NCBI GenBank assembly: GCA_044507625.1
Contig: JBIQJE010000018.1
Span: 5,414 to 69,413 of the forward strand
Origin: Hyphomicrobium_A sp044507625
GTDB lineage: Bacteria > Pseudomonadota > Alphaproteobacteria > Rhizobiales > Hyphomicrobiaceae
Reading direction: 5' to 3'
Length of the DNA stretch: 64,000 nt
The number at the start of each line of letters is the position of its first letter. The stretch's first letter is position 1. Position numbers and translations under genes: made by a program. This document shows positions 1-8,572 of the stretch, piece after piece. The notes under the pieces were generated by a model. The model saw nothing but the letters and a program-made list of their open reading frames with translations. It searched no databases and had not been told where the DNA came from.

Positions 1-387
1 GGTCTGCATTGATTGCGCTGATGAGGTGGCGCGCACCGGTGCGTGCGACAACCTCCGGAATGTGCCTGAGCGCACATACGTGGACGCCGGCGACAGGTTT
101 CGTGTGCATTGTGATTCTTCCTCGGGGTCCCTGTTTGGCGTGCTAGTGCCAGCCAACCATGACGGTTTCAAGAAGGCGGCGGCATCGCACGCAGTTGCTC
201 ACGAAGACCCGTGCTTCTGCGCAGGTTGCTGCAGTTGCGAAGGAGAGTGAGGTCTTCGAGGTGCTTCTGCCGTATATGGGATCGCGAAGGGAAAGTTCCA
301 GTTCACGTGCCCGTTGCTCGCGGTTCACATTTTGCGCGCCCATGTTGCGCGCGCCTCGCGAAGCAAGAACCGCCAAGGAGGGAGCCG
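1..387. other. No recognisable gene
   Basis: I see no reading frame here with recognisable protein content. It is the upstream side of the broken PPOX gene. A purine-rich stretch (GGAGGGAG) just before position 388 would serve as that gene's ribosome binding site. Confidence 0.5.
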
Positions 388-999
388 ATGGACGCAGAGT
401 TTTTCGCCGAAAGCCACCGTCAGCTGCAGGACCGCTACGGGCAGCGCGCGCTCGCCGATCGCACCGTCGAGGCGATTGTCCACTCGGAATTTACCGAGCA
501 GGACATTACGTTCATTCGCACGCGCGACTTCTTCTTCCTATCGAGCATCGGGCCCGGTGGGTATCCACATAGAGAACAACGAGCTGCTGTTCCCCTGCTA
601 CGATGGCAACGGCATGTTCCTGTCGATGGGCAACATCGCGGCCGATCCGAAGGTGGGCCTGCTGTTCATCGATTTCGAGCGTCCGCGCCGGCTGCGTGTT
701 CAGGGAGTGGCACGCCTCGACGAGACGTCGCCCCGCGACGCGTTTCCCGGAGCGGGGTTCCTGATCCGCGTCGCGCCGGTGCAGATCTTCGTCAACTGTC
801 CGCGCTACGTGCACAAGTACGCGCGCGTTGAGACTTCCCGGTATGTTCCGAAGGATGACGGCACGTCGCCGCTCGCCGAGTGGAAGCGCCTTCCCGTGTG
901 CACGAGACCCTGTCGCCCGCGGACCAGGCCGCCGCGGAAGAAGCCGGCTTCCTGAGCCTCGAGGAATACCAGGCGAAGGTGGACGCGGGCGAGGGCTGA
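388..999 (+). pseudogene. Frameshifted pyridoxamine 5'-phosphate oxidase family gene
   Basis: The protein reads in three pieces. The first starts at ATG 388 (MDAEFFAESHRQLQDRYG) and runs to about 560 with RDFFFLSSIGPGG. The second is in another frame from about 565 to 890 (ENNELLFPC, MGNIAADPKVGLLFIDFE, RRLRVQGVARL). The third, back in the first frame from about 898 to the stop at 997-999, reads LSPADQAAAEEAGF. Together they resemble the split-barrel flavin-binding PPOX-like family. About 15 codons expected after 'GGYPH' also seem to be missing, so the first break looks like a small deletion rather than one lost base. It could be real decay or assembly error; the two shifts restore the original frame. 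Any function is unknown, and if broken the protein would not be made. Confidence 0.7.
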
Positions 1000-1392
1000 G
1001 CGTCCATGCGTTCCACCGCGCCACTCCGCGCCGTGGGATAGGACTTCCCGCGTTTGGACAACCTGGAGAGCAGAGGGCTGGAAACCATTCTCGGCGACCT
1101 CCTCCCGCATCTGGCGGCGTGGTGGTACTCGTTCTCGCCCTCGGCAGCCGATGGGCCGAATTCGGCCAGCTTCTCGACTCGGTCGATAGGATGGCAGGTG
1201 TGGGTTCCGCGGGTGCGTGCTGGCTGGGCTCTACCTGGTGCTGGCGGTTTGAGGCTTCAGCCCAAAGCTCACAAATCATCGCGCTGAATGGCCGTCGCTC
1301 CCCGGTCCCCGGACCGTGCGCGCATCCGACCGCTTCATGGGCCGAAACGTGGGTTAGGCTTTTGCCGGTGTCCACTAAGTAATTGTTGTGGT
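1000..1392. other. No recognisable gene
   Basis: This is intergenic sequence between the broken PPOX gene and the displaced tRNA-Arg 3' fragment. Open frames on either strand show no family signature. If the island reading is right, this is chromosome just outside the left attachment site. Confidence 0.45.
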
Positions 1393-1440
1393 TGGCGATC
1401 CCGGCAGGATTCGAACCTGCGACCCTCTGCTTAGAAGGCA
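1393..1440 (-). repeat. Left attachment site: displaced tRNA-Arg 3' fragment
   Basis: These 48 bp match the 3' part of the tRNA-Arg gene at 33079-33126 except for two adjacent bases. It runs from the CCA end (TGG on the plus strand) through the T arm, variable region and the 3' side of the anticodon arm, then stops matching. There is no 5' half, so it is not a functional tRNA. Confidence 0.85.
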
Positions 1441-1596
1441 AGGAACTTCGCCTGCCGGATCAACGCGCATTGCCACTTAAGGGGGTCTGTGGGGAGGCGT
1501 GATTTCAATGACTTAGCTCGCGTGGCGCAACGCGTTAGCGACGCCGGCTCAGACTATTCCCGTCCTCGTCCCTCCCGTCGAACTGTCCTATTGCCC

Positions 1597-1644
1597 GCCA
1601 TTCGCTGGAGGTGGTCGGCAGCCCCTCCACGCTCGCCGACCACC
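1597..1644. repeat. Hairpin-forming direct repeat, copy 1
   Basis: A 48-bp segment contains a 9-bp inverted repeat, GGTGGTCGG / CCGACCACC. It matches 6673-6720 at 39 of 48 positions in the same orientation. The two copies bracket the CadC-like regulator and its divergent four-gene operon. On the minus strand this copy lies just past the regulator's stop codon and could also serve as its terminator. Confidence 0.55.
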
Positions 1645-1661
1645 GTCGCAAGACTGGGCGC

Positions 1662-3302
1662 CTATTCTGCCAGTCCGGCCTTGCGCAGGCCGTCGGCAAA
1701 CATCGCAAGGTGCTCAGGCCGGCTGATGGGAAGCCAATCCTGTAGTTTCGAGATTCGCAGTGATGGATCGAGCCTCTTCACCTCGTCCATGGCGCGTCTT
1801 GCGTCCTCTTGCCGGCCGCTCAACGCTCGTGTCGCAGCAATCAGCGCCACGACCATGAGGAAGCTCGGCAGATTGCGGTATGACCGTTCTGCCCACGCCG
1901 ACGCTGTCTCGATCCGGCCGGCGAACAGGTGCGCCATCGCGATGCCGCCCTGCATGCGATAGAGTTCGGGATCGAGCGGGCTGAGGCGCATGGCGCGCTC
2001 GAAATGCTCGATGGCGCTCTCACATTCGCCGTGCCACGTTCGCAGAAAGCCGCCGAGGAACCAGGCCGAGGCGAGGTTGGGGTTGAGGAAGATCGCCCGG
2101 TCGAGCAGCGCGATTCCCGTGTCGAGATCGCGGGTGAAGTGGGCAAGCGCGTGACCGGCTCGTGTCAGGGCCACCGCATCGTCGCGACCGAGCTCGACAG
2201 CGCGTTGCGCCATGCGCAAGCCTTCTGCCGTTTCCATATCGGCGTCGACCGTCCATCCATTGACCCTGCGCCAGAAGTAACCCCATGCCGCCATGGCGTG
2301 GGCCGATGCGGATTCCACGTCGATCTCGATGGTCCGCCTGAATAGGTCGATCGCTTCGCCCATGGCATCCCGGTCGCCCCGGTGCATGTGCGCAAGGCCG
2401 CGCAGGTAGCAATCATAGGCGGTCGAGCAGCGCGTGGGATTGCGTTTTGCCCGCTCGATCTCGGCCAGTTCCACCTGTGGAGAGATAGCACCGACGACGC
2501 TCGCCGCGATCTCGTCCTGCAGCGCGAATATATCTTCGAGCTGTCCTTCGAATCTGTCGGCCCACAGATGGGCGCCGGTCGACACCTCGATGAGCTGACC
2601 GGTAATGCGGACAGTATCTCCAGCTTTGCGCAAGCTCCCTTCCAGCACGTAGCGGATGCCGAGCTCCCGGCCCACCTGCTTCAGGTCGACGTCCCGGTCC
2701 CGGTAGGTGAAACTCGAATTGCGCGCGATGACGAACAGCCAGCGGACACGCGACAGCGCTGTGATGATTTCCTCCACCACACCATCGGCGAAGTAGGCCT
2801 GTTCCGGATCGCCGCTCAGATTCTGAAACGGCAGGACGGCGATGGAGGGCTTGCCGGCATCCAACGCCGCGCCGGAGACGTCGGTCAGCAGCCGGTCGGG
2901 ATTTTGCACCTCGCTGACTTCGCCCACGAAGCGGAAGCCTTTGCGCGGAACGGTGCGCAGCAGGAACTGGTCTTCTCCGCTGTCGCCGATGGCCTTGCGG
3001 ACCGCGTTGATGTGGCTGGTGAGCGTTGACTCCGAGACGATACGCCCGCCCCACACGGCTTCTATCATGTTGTCCTTGCTCACCACGCGGTCGCGGTTTT
3101 GCACCAAATAGAGGAGCAGGTCGAAGACTTGTGGCCCGACACTGACCGCCTGCGAGGATCGGGTAAGCTCACGTCGCTCGGGATCGAGGACACAGTCTGA
3201 GAAGAGAAATGGCACCTGAAGCTCCGTCCGAAAGCGGTCCGGGGCGTCCTCGTCCCGGCCATAGTTGTCTATGTCCGACCGACCGTTTGGACGCAATTCC
3301 AA
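1662..3302 (-). CDS. CadC-like regulator: winged helix, TolB-like domain and TPR repeats
   Basis: This 546-residue cytoplasmic protein begins with an OmpR/PhoB-type winged helix at about residues 30-130 (VGPQVFDLLLYLV, SHINAVRKAIGD, RTVPRKGFRFVG). A TolB-like domain typical of adenylate-cyclase-associated regulators follows at about 150-290 (SIAVLPFQNLSGDPEQ, YVLEGSLRKAG, GAHLWADRFEG). The C-terminal half is TPR-like helical repeats. There is no receiver domain and no membrane segment. Such proteins are DNA-binding activators in many Rhizobiales. It is divergent from the operon starting at 3409 with about 106 bp between, so that operon is its likely target. The signal sensed cannot be told from the sequence. 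Confidence 0.85.
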   Translation of the reverse strand: MELRPNGRSDIDNYGRDEDAPDRFRTELQVPFLFSDCVLDPERRELTRSSQAVSVGPQVFDLLLYLVQNRDRVVSKDNMIEAVWGGRIVSESTLTSHINAVRKAIGDSGEDQFLLRTVPRKGFRFVGEVSEVQNPDRLLTDVSGAALDAGKPSIAVLPFQNLSGDPEQAYFADGVVEEIITALSRVRWLFVIARNSSFTYRDRDVDLKQVGRELGIRYVLEGSLRKAGDTVRITGQLIEVSTGAHLWADRFEGQLEDIFALQDEIAASVVGAISPQVELAEIERAKRNPTRCSTAYDCYLRGLAHMHRGDRDAMGEAIDLFRRTIEIDVESASAHAMAAWGYFWRRVNGWTVDADMETAEGLRMAQRAVELGRDDAVALTRAGHALAHFTRDLDTGIALLDRAIFLNPNLASAWFLGGFLRTWHGECESAIEHFERAMRLSPLDPELYRMQGGIAMAHLFAGRIETASAWAERSYRNLPSFLMVVALIAATRALSGRQEDARRAMDEVKRLDPSLRISKLQDWLPISRPEHLAMFADGLRKAGLAE

Positions 3303-3408
3303 GGTAGACTAAAGGGCATTTGAAGGTCTTCACAAAGCCTTTCGCCCGCCGGCCGGGCAACCTCCAACCCACAAACACCGGATGCGGTGCTCGGGTTGGA
3401 GATGTCTC

Positions 3409-4164
3409 ATGAAAATCGTCGTCATCGGGGGTAGCGGCCTCATCGGATCGAAGGTCGTGGCCTTACTTCACAGCAAGGGCCATGACGCTCTGGCGGCATC
3501 ACCGAACACCGGCGTCAACACTATCACGCGCGAAGGGTTGCCCGAAGCGCTCGCCGGCGCGAGCGTCGTCGTGGATGTGGCGAACTCCCCGTCGTTCGAG
3601 GACAACGCGGTTCTCAATTTCTTCGAAACCGCTGGACGCAACCTCCTGGCGGCAGAGGCCGCAGCCGGCGTGCGTCATCACGTGGCGCTCTCAGTGGTCG
3701 GAGCCGATCGCCTTCCCGACAGCGGCTATTTGCGGGCGAAGGTGGCGCAAGAGAGGCTGATCGAAGCCTCCAAAATTCCCTACACAATTTTGCGCTCGAC
3801 GCAGTTTTTCGAGTTCGTCGGTGTCATCGCCCAGTCGGCCGCCCAGGGCAGCACGATCCGCCTGTCCCCGGCGCTGCTGCAGCCGATCGCATCGGACGAT
3901 GTGGCTTCAGCCGTGGCCGCGGTGGCGTTGGCGGAGCCGGCGAATGGCATCGTGGAGCTGGCGGGACCGGAGAAGATACCGCTCGACTCCCTCGTGCGGC
4001 AGCATCTCGCTCGGGTCGGGGACGGCAGGGAGATCATCGCAGACATTCACGCGCGCTACTTCGGCACCGAGATCGACGACAGATCCCTGACGCCCGGGGC
4101 AGCACCGATGTTGGGTTCGATCCGCTTTTCCGATTGGCTGCGCCGCTCAACCGAAACCGCCTGA
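3409..4164 (+). CDS. NmrA-like NAD(P)-binding oxidoreductase
   Basis: A 251-residue atypical short-chain dehydrogenase. The N-terminal Rossmann motif is MKIVVIGGSGLIGSKVV, and the HHVALSVVGAD and GYLRAKVAQERLIEAS segments are typical of NmrA/YtfG-type proteins. The ATG at 3409 is preferred because a GGAG lies about 8 bp upstream; an in-frame ATG at 3382 exists but has a poor site. It is the first gene of a four-gene operon (membrane protein, metallo-hydrolase, alpha/beta hydrolase). Members of this family act on NAD(P)H redox reactions or as redox sensors; the substrate here is unknown. Confidence 0.85.
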   Translation: MKIVVIGGSGLIGSKVVALLHSKGHDALAASPNTGVNTITREGLPEALAGASVVVDVANSPSFEDNAVLNFFETAGRNLLAAEAAAGVRHHVALSVVGADRLPDSGYLRAKVAQERLIEASKIPYTILRSTQFFEFVGVIAQSAAQGSTIRLSPALLQPIASDDVASAVAAVALAEPANGIVELAGPEKIPLDSLVRQHLARVGDGREIIADIHARYFGTEIDDRSLTPGAAPMLGSIRFSDWLRRSTETA

Positions 4165-4196
4165 TCCCTTCGCCACGTCACGCGGGAGACATTGTC

Positions 4197-4616
4197 ATGC
4201 TCAAGGCAACTTGCATCGCTGCGGCCCTGCTACTGGGCACCGCCACCATCGCCAACGGCGTCTTCATGCTCGTCGATCCGGAGCGCTGGTATTTGACCGT
4301 CCCCGGTGTGACCACGACCGGCCCGTTCAACCAGCACTTCGTCCGCGATATCGGGCTGATCTTCCTGTTCCTGGGTGGCGCGTATCTGCTCGGTGCCGCC
4401 CGTGCCGACATGCGGGTGCCGTTCTGGGGAGCCGCATCGATCTGGCTCTCGGGCCACGCCCTCTTTCATTTCTGGGAAGTCGCAGTCGGCATCTGCGGGC
4501 CCTCGGCCCTGGCGCGCGACTTTGCGGCGGTGACCCTCCCCGCCGTCATCGGCCTCGCCATCACAACATGGGCCGTGACCAACCGAGGGCGCGTAAGCGC
4601 CGCCACCAGCGAATGA
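4197..4616 (+). CDS. Small four-helix membrane protein
   Basis: 139 residues with hydrophobic segments at about 5-25, 50-70, 78-98 and 108-128, so an integral inner-membrane protein of the DoxX-like size class. I do not recognise a specific family. It begins 32 bp after the NmrA-like gene and ends next to the hydrolase gene; an ATGA at 4613 shows that tight coupling is possible. It is probably co-transcribed and may be a membrane partner for the redox enzymes of the operon. Confidence 0.75.
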   Translation: MLKATCIAAALLLGTATIANGVFMLVDPERWYLTVPGVTTTGPFNQHFVRDIGLIFLFLGGAYLLGAARADMRVPFWGAASIWLSGHALFHFWEVAVGICGPSALARDFAAVTLPAVIGLAITTWAVTNRGRVSAATSE

Positions 4617-4657
4617 CACAGCAAGTGCACTCAGATCCAGGCAAAGGAGTTTTCGAA

Positions 4658-5584
4658 ATGTTGAAACTAGCAAAACGCAAAAGTTCGGGCACCGATCAAG
4701 CCGCACTCGACGAGCTGGTTCCCTCGCGCTACGCGCTGCGGATTGGCGAGATCGAGGTGCTGGTCATCAGCGACGGCGTGCTGCCGCTGCCGACCGCCAT
4801 GCTGGGACACAATGCCGACCCCGCCGCCCGCGCAGCATGGCTGCGCGACATGTACCTGCCGTCCGACGCCTTCGACTGGGCCCTCAACGCGGTCGTGGTG
4901 CGCAGCGTCGATCAGACCATCCTGATCGATGCTGGATTGGGACTCGACCCGGACCTGCAATTGCCGCGGGCCGGTCAACTGCTCAAGCGCCTGGAGGCCG
5001 CCGGCATCGATCTTGCGTCGGTGACTGACGTCGTGCTGACCCACATGCACATGGACCACATCGGCGGGCTGCTCGTAGAGGGCGTGAAGGAACGTTTGCG
5101 TCCAGACCTGCGCATTCATGTAGCCGCGGCCGAGGTCAAATTCTGGGAGGCGCCCGATTTCTCACGCACTAACATGCCGGCAGGATTTCCGGACGCACTG
5201 CGGGCGACTGCCAAGCAGTTCGTGCGCGAGTACAGTAGCAATCTGCGCCCGTTCGGCGACGAGCACGAGGTGGCGCCGGGTGTCCGCGTCCACCGCACCG
5301 GGGGCCACACCCCTGGGCACAGCGTGGTTCGCCTGGCGTCGGGAGGCGAAAAGCTGACGTTCGCGGGCGATGCGGTGTTCGCGGTCGGCTTCGACCAGCC
5401 CGACTGGCACAACGGCTTCGAGCACGATCCCGAGGAGGCGGCGCGTGTTCGCGTTCGCCTGTTGCGGCAGCTGGCGGAGACCGGCGAATTGCTGGTGGCC
5501 ACGCATCTGCCGTTCCCGTCCGTCGGGCGCGTAGCGACCGATGGGGATGCTTTCCGCTGGGTACCCGTCTTCTGGGACTACTGA
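4658..5584 (+). CDS. Metallo-beta-lactamase-fold hydrolase
   Basis: 308 residues. The zinc signature HMHMDHIGG (HxHxDH), the downstream GGHTPGHS histidine, an FAGD aspartate and the late ATHLPFP histidine form the binuclear metal site of the family. The start at 4658 has AAAGGAG 8 bp upstream; ATG 4613 is an alternative that overlaps the previous stop. Homologues include quorum-lactone hydrolases and other MBL hydrolases. The substrate cannot be assigned. An N-terminal lysine-rich stretch is followed directly by the catalytic domain, with no signal peptide, so it is cytoplasmic. Confidence 0.87.
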   Translation: MLKLAKRKSSGTDQAALDELVPSRYALRIGEIEVLVISDGVLPLPTAMLGHNADPAARAAWLRDMYLPSDAFDWALNAVVVRSVDQTILIDAGLGLDPDLQLPRAGQLLKRLEAAGIDLASVTDVVLTHMHMDHIGGLLVEGVKERLRPDLRIHVAAAEVKFWEAPDFSRTNMPAGFPDALRATAKQFVREYSSNLRPFGDEHEVAPGVRVHRTGGHTPGHSVVRLASGGEKLTFAGDAVFAVGFDQPDWHNGFEHDPEEAARVRVRLLRQLAETGELLVATHLPFPSVGRVATDGDAFRWVPVFWDY

Positions 5585-5637
5585 ACCATTGCCGCGCGGA
5601 GCCGCCCTCAGTCATTCAAAGCAAAGGAGCATGTTCT

Positions 5638-6489
5638 ATGAGCACCATCACCACCAAGGATGGCGTCCAGATCTTTTACAAAGACTGGGGGCCCAAGACT
5701 GCACAGCCCATTGTCCTCCATCACGGCTGGCCGCTCAGCGCCGACGACTGGGATGCGCAGATGCTCTACTTCCTCGGCAAGGGCTTTCGTGTCGTTGCCC
5801 ATGATCGCCGCGGTCACGGGCGCTCCAGTCAGGTCAATGACGGCCACGACATGGACCACTACGCGGCCGACGCCGCTGCCGTCGTCGAGCACCTCGACCT
5901 GCACAATTGCGTCCACATCGGACATTCGACCGGTGGCGGCGAGGCGGCGCGCTACGTCGCGCGCCATGGCAACGGCCGCGTGGCGAAACTGGTGCTCATC
6001 GGCGCCGTGCCGCCGATCATGGTCAAGACCGCCGCCAGCCCCGGAGGCCTGCCGATCGAAATATTCGACGGCTTGCGCCAGCAGCTGGCGGCAAACCGCG
6101 CGCAGTTCTATCGCGAATTCGCGGGCGGCCCCTTCTATGGCTACAACCGCCCCGGCGCGAAGCCCTCGGAGGCTGTCATCTGGAACTGGTGGCGCCAGGC
6201 CATGATGGGCGGCGCTAAGGCTCAACACGACGGCATCAAGGCGTTCTCCGAGACCGACTTCACCGACGACCTGAAGATGATCGACGTACCGACGCTCGTC
6301 ATGCACGGCGACGACGACCAGATCGTTCCGATTGCGAACTCTGCGCCCCTGTCGGCGAAGCTGCTGAAGAACGCCACGCTAAGAATGTACGAGCACCTAC
6401 CGCATGGCATGTGCACAACCCACGCCGACGTGATCAACGCCGATCTCCTCGCGTTCATCACGGCGAAGTCTGCCCGTGTCGCGGCGTGA
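5638..6489 (+). CDS. Alpha/beta hydrolase of the non-haem chloroperoxidase type
   Basis: 283 residues. The nucleophile elbow GHSTGGG holds the catalytic serine, the oxyanion region is HHGWPLS, the aspartate lies in MHGDDDQIVP, and the late histidine is in LPHGMCTTH. This is the pattern of bacterial perhydrolase/chloroperoxidase hydrolases, which hydrolyse esters and can make peracids. AAAGGAG precedes the ATG. It is the last gene of the operon and is followed by a GC-rich hairpin at 6548-6582. The real substrate is unknown. Confidence 0.9.
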   Translation: MSTITTKDGVQIFYKDWGPKTAQPIVLHHGWPLSADDWDAQMLYFLGKGFRVVAHDRRGHGRSSQVNDGHDMDHYAADAAAVVEHLDLHNCVHIGHSTGGGEAARYVARHGNGRVAKLVLIGAVPPIMVKTAASPGGLPIEIFDGLRQQLAANRAQFYREFAGGPFYGYNRPGAKPSEAVIWNWWRQAMMGGAKAQHDGIKAFSETDFTDDLKMIDVPTLVMHGDDDQIVPIANSAPLSAKLLKNATLRMYEHLPHGMCTTHADVINADLLAFITAKSARVAA

Positions 6490-6547
6490 AGGCGTAATTC
6501 GGTCTCAAGCCCCCGGCACGGTTGCTCGCTGGGTTGAACTTGCTCGC

Positions 6548-6582
6548 GGCCGGCTCGTCCTCGTGACCGGCCTTGCCCTTTT
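6548..6582 (+). terminator. Probable rho-independent terminator
   Basis: An inverted repeat GGCCGG (6548-6553) / CCGGCC (6567-6572) is followed by TTGCCCTTTT. It lies 58 bp after the stop of the last gene in the plus-strand operon. The T-run is short, so confidence is moderate. Confidence 0.45.
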
Positions 6583-6672
6583 AGATGCATTGGCCAGTCG
6601 ACGGCCTAAGTGGCCGCATGTCTAGTGGTGACTAAGCCGCAATAAGACCCAGGCATGCAACCGTTAGTAGCT

Positions 6673-6720
6673 GCCATTCGCTGAAGGTGGTCGGCGCCCC
6701 CTGGACGATCACCGACCAGG
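6673..6720. repeat. Hairpin-forming direct repeat, copy 2
   Basis: This is the second copy of the 48-bp element at 1597-1644 (39 of 48 identical). The dyad here is shorter, TGGTCGG / CCGACCA. It lies just past the 3' end of the integrase gene at 6746-7384, which is on the minus strand. Confidence 0.5.
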
Positions 6721-6745
6721 TCCGCTCGTGGAGGTGAAGCGGTTT

Positions 6746-7384
6746 TCAGATGTCGATCTTCTCAGCGATCTCGATCGCATCGTCGACTTCGATGCCGAGG
6801 TAGCGAACGGTGCTTTCGATCTTAGAGTGCCCAAGAAGAAGCTGCACTGCACGCAGGTTGCCGGTCCGCCGGTAGATCAGCACCGCTTTCGTGCGCCGCA
6901 GCGAGTGGGTACCGAACTTGGCCGGATCGAGCCCGATGCTGGCAACCCACTCATGGACGAGACGCGCGTACTGCCTAGTTGTGAGGCCGCGTTCGGCATT
7001 GCCTCGACCGGCAAAGAGATATTGACCAGCCTTTCGTCCGGTCGCGCGAAGATACTCGTCGACGGCCGAGCGGGTCTGGTCCGTCAGCTCGAACCTCACC
7101 GGCCGGCCCGTCTTCTTCTGGCGGATGGTGGCCCGATCCATGGCATATCCGCTCGGCGCCACGTCGTCGACGCGCAGAGCGACGAGGTCACAGCCGCGAA
7201 GCTTGCTGTCGATGGCGAGGTTGAAAAGGGCGAGGTCGCGCTTGCGGTCCGCCATCTGCAGTTTCGTCCGGATGGACCAGACGTGGCTGGGGCGCAGCGG
7301 CGGCTTAGCCCCGATGAGCTTGCCCTTATTCCAAGGCAGTCTGCGGGGTGATGTGGTTTCGATATGTTGGTGCTGGTTCTCCAT
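6746..7384 (-). CDS. Short tyrosine recombinase (catalytic domain only)
   Basis: About 212 residues starting at MENQHQH. It contains the catalytic core of phage-type integrases: an early arginine in DSKLRGCDLVALRVDDV, HSLRRTK (HxxR), LGHSKIESTVRYLG with the last histidine, and the tyrosine nucleophile. The N-terminal core-binding domain of full-length integrases is absent. Similar short integrases are frequent in Rhizobiales genomes, so this may be a complete small recombinase rather than a fragment. It may have brought in the adjacent 5-kb operon module. Confidence 0.87.
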   Translation of the reverse strand: MENQHQHIETTSPRRLPWNKGKLIGAKPPLRPSHVWSIRTKLQMADRKRDLALFNLAIDSKLRGCDLVALRVDDVAPSGYAMDRATIRQKKTGRPVRFELTDQTRSAVDEYLRATGRKAGQYLFAGRGNAERGLTTRQYARLVHEWVASIGLDPAKFGTHSLRRTKAVLIYRRTGNLRAVQLLLGHSKIESTVRYLGIEVDDAIEIAEKIDI

Positions 7385-7651
7385 GGCTTGTCTCCCTTGT
7401 TGGAGACACATAACCATGCGCCTGCGCGGCCGTATGCGAGCCTGCGACTTCCGGTTTCAGCAAGTTTCTTCGATGTGATGGTTACTCTTTAGCGCCACAG
7501 TCTTTGAAGCGGCCATGGTACGAGTTCACGGCGCACGTCACTGAATCTGTCGCTATCGGCTCGTACGCTCCCTGTAAGGGTCTGTAAAAACCTCGAAGCC
7601 GGGCAATCGATGATCGCCCGGCTTCCGCATTCCGACGTTGTGTGTGCTGGC

Positions 7652-8008
7652 TTAGCCCGCCTTGCGGGCCTTGCGGGCGGCGTAGCGCGCGTCGCGATCC
7701 TTCTTGCGCTGCGCCTCAATCTCAATCTGCTCGTCGATTTCCCGCGCCAGCCGCGCTTCGTGCTCAGTGCGCGCAGCCAGTTCTTCTGCCGCAGCTCGCA
7801 CCGCGCGCTGCTCCTGTTCGATGCGGCGTGCCTCTGCACGCTCGCCGGCTAGCCTCTGCCGTTCGGCCGCTGCCAAGGCACGCGCCGCCCTTTGCTCGGC
7901 GACGGCCGGATCTTCCGCCCGCGCGCGGAATCGCGCCAGCGCGGCGTTCTTCGCGGCTTCGGATGTGGCCAGCCGGTCGTTGAAATTTGAGTCCTTGAAG
8001 GCTTTCAT
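7652..8008 (-). CDS. DUF6481-like charged helical protein
   Basis: 118 residues, almost entirely Ala/Arg/Glu/Lys/Gln and predicted to be one long helix or coiled coil. The N terminus MKAFKDSNFNDRL is followed by the AAKNAALARFRARAEDP pattern of small alphaproteobacterial DUF6481 proteins. Function is not known. It stands alone on the minus strand. The C terminus KDRDARYAARKARKAG is strongly basic, so nucleic-acid binding is possible but not shown. Confidence 0.7.
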   Translation of the reverse strand: MKAFKDSNFNDRLATSEAAKNAALARFRARAEDPAVAEQRAARALAAAERQRLAGERAEARRIEQEQRAVRAAAEELAARTEHEARLAREIDEQIEIEAQRKKDRDARYAARKARKAG

Positions 8009-8572
8009 TTTGCTCCAGTCAATCGGTCCAGTTTTCTGACCCGAACACGGCGCTTCCGTCCCCGGGAAACAGCTGGCGCCTCGATAGCACGGAATTCGCC
8101 ACCTCGCGAACTGCTCCCGACGTCATCCATTCCTTATCCATCTTGGGACTGGACCGCCTGGTGCGACGACGCCTGCGATATGCGTCACGTCATGAGGTCC
8201 GGTGGCTTCACCGGCGTTAGCGGGGCCAGCAGGACTCAAACTCATTTCAGGCGCTCGTTGCGCCGCCTACGTGCTCGGCGCACAGAGAGAAGTTTGTCCC
8301 ATGAGCCGACATCCCTGGTAGCAGACATCGATGCGGGCTGACGCGATCAGGATGTCCGTTGTTGCGGGTACTCCGGCCGCATTGAGCGATCTCCGACCGC
8401 CGTTATTGACAAGAAAGCCGACACCCACTCGATTGACATTCACATAGCCGCTGCTCGCTCAGCAGCAGACCATGCTGTGACGCCGACACTTCATTTGATC
8501 TGGTTTCGCTGTATCCGTGCCGATGACGACGCCAAGCGGATGTTGCCGGTCTGCCGGATCTTTAAGAGGTAG
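8009..8572. other. Intergenic region without recognisable gene
   Basis: There are no coding features I can support. The DUF4209 reading frame that follows has no good ATG, so the 5' end of that gene may have been lost here too. Confidence 0.45.

Noticed and set aside
1393..1440. A second functional tRNA-Arg gene
   Set aside because: The 5' half, D arm and acceptor 5' strand are missing; only the 3' 48 bp match.
7489..7839. 116-codon minus-strand reading frame
   Set aside because: It overlaps the DUF6481-like gene out of frame and has shadow-like composition.
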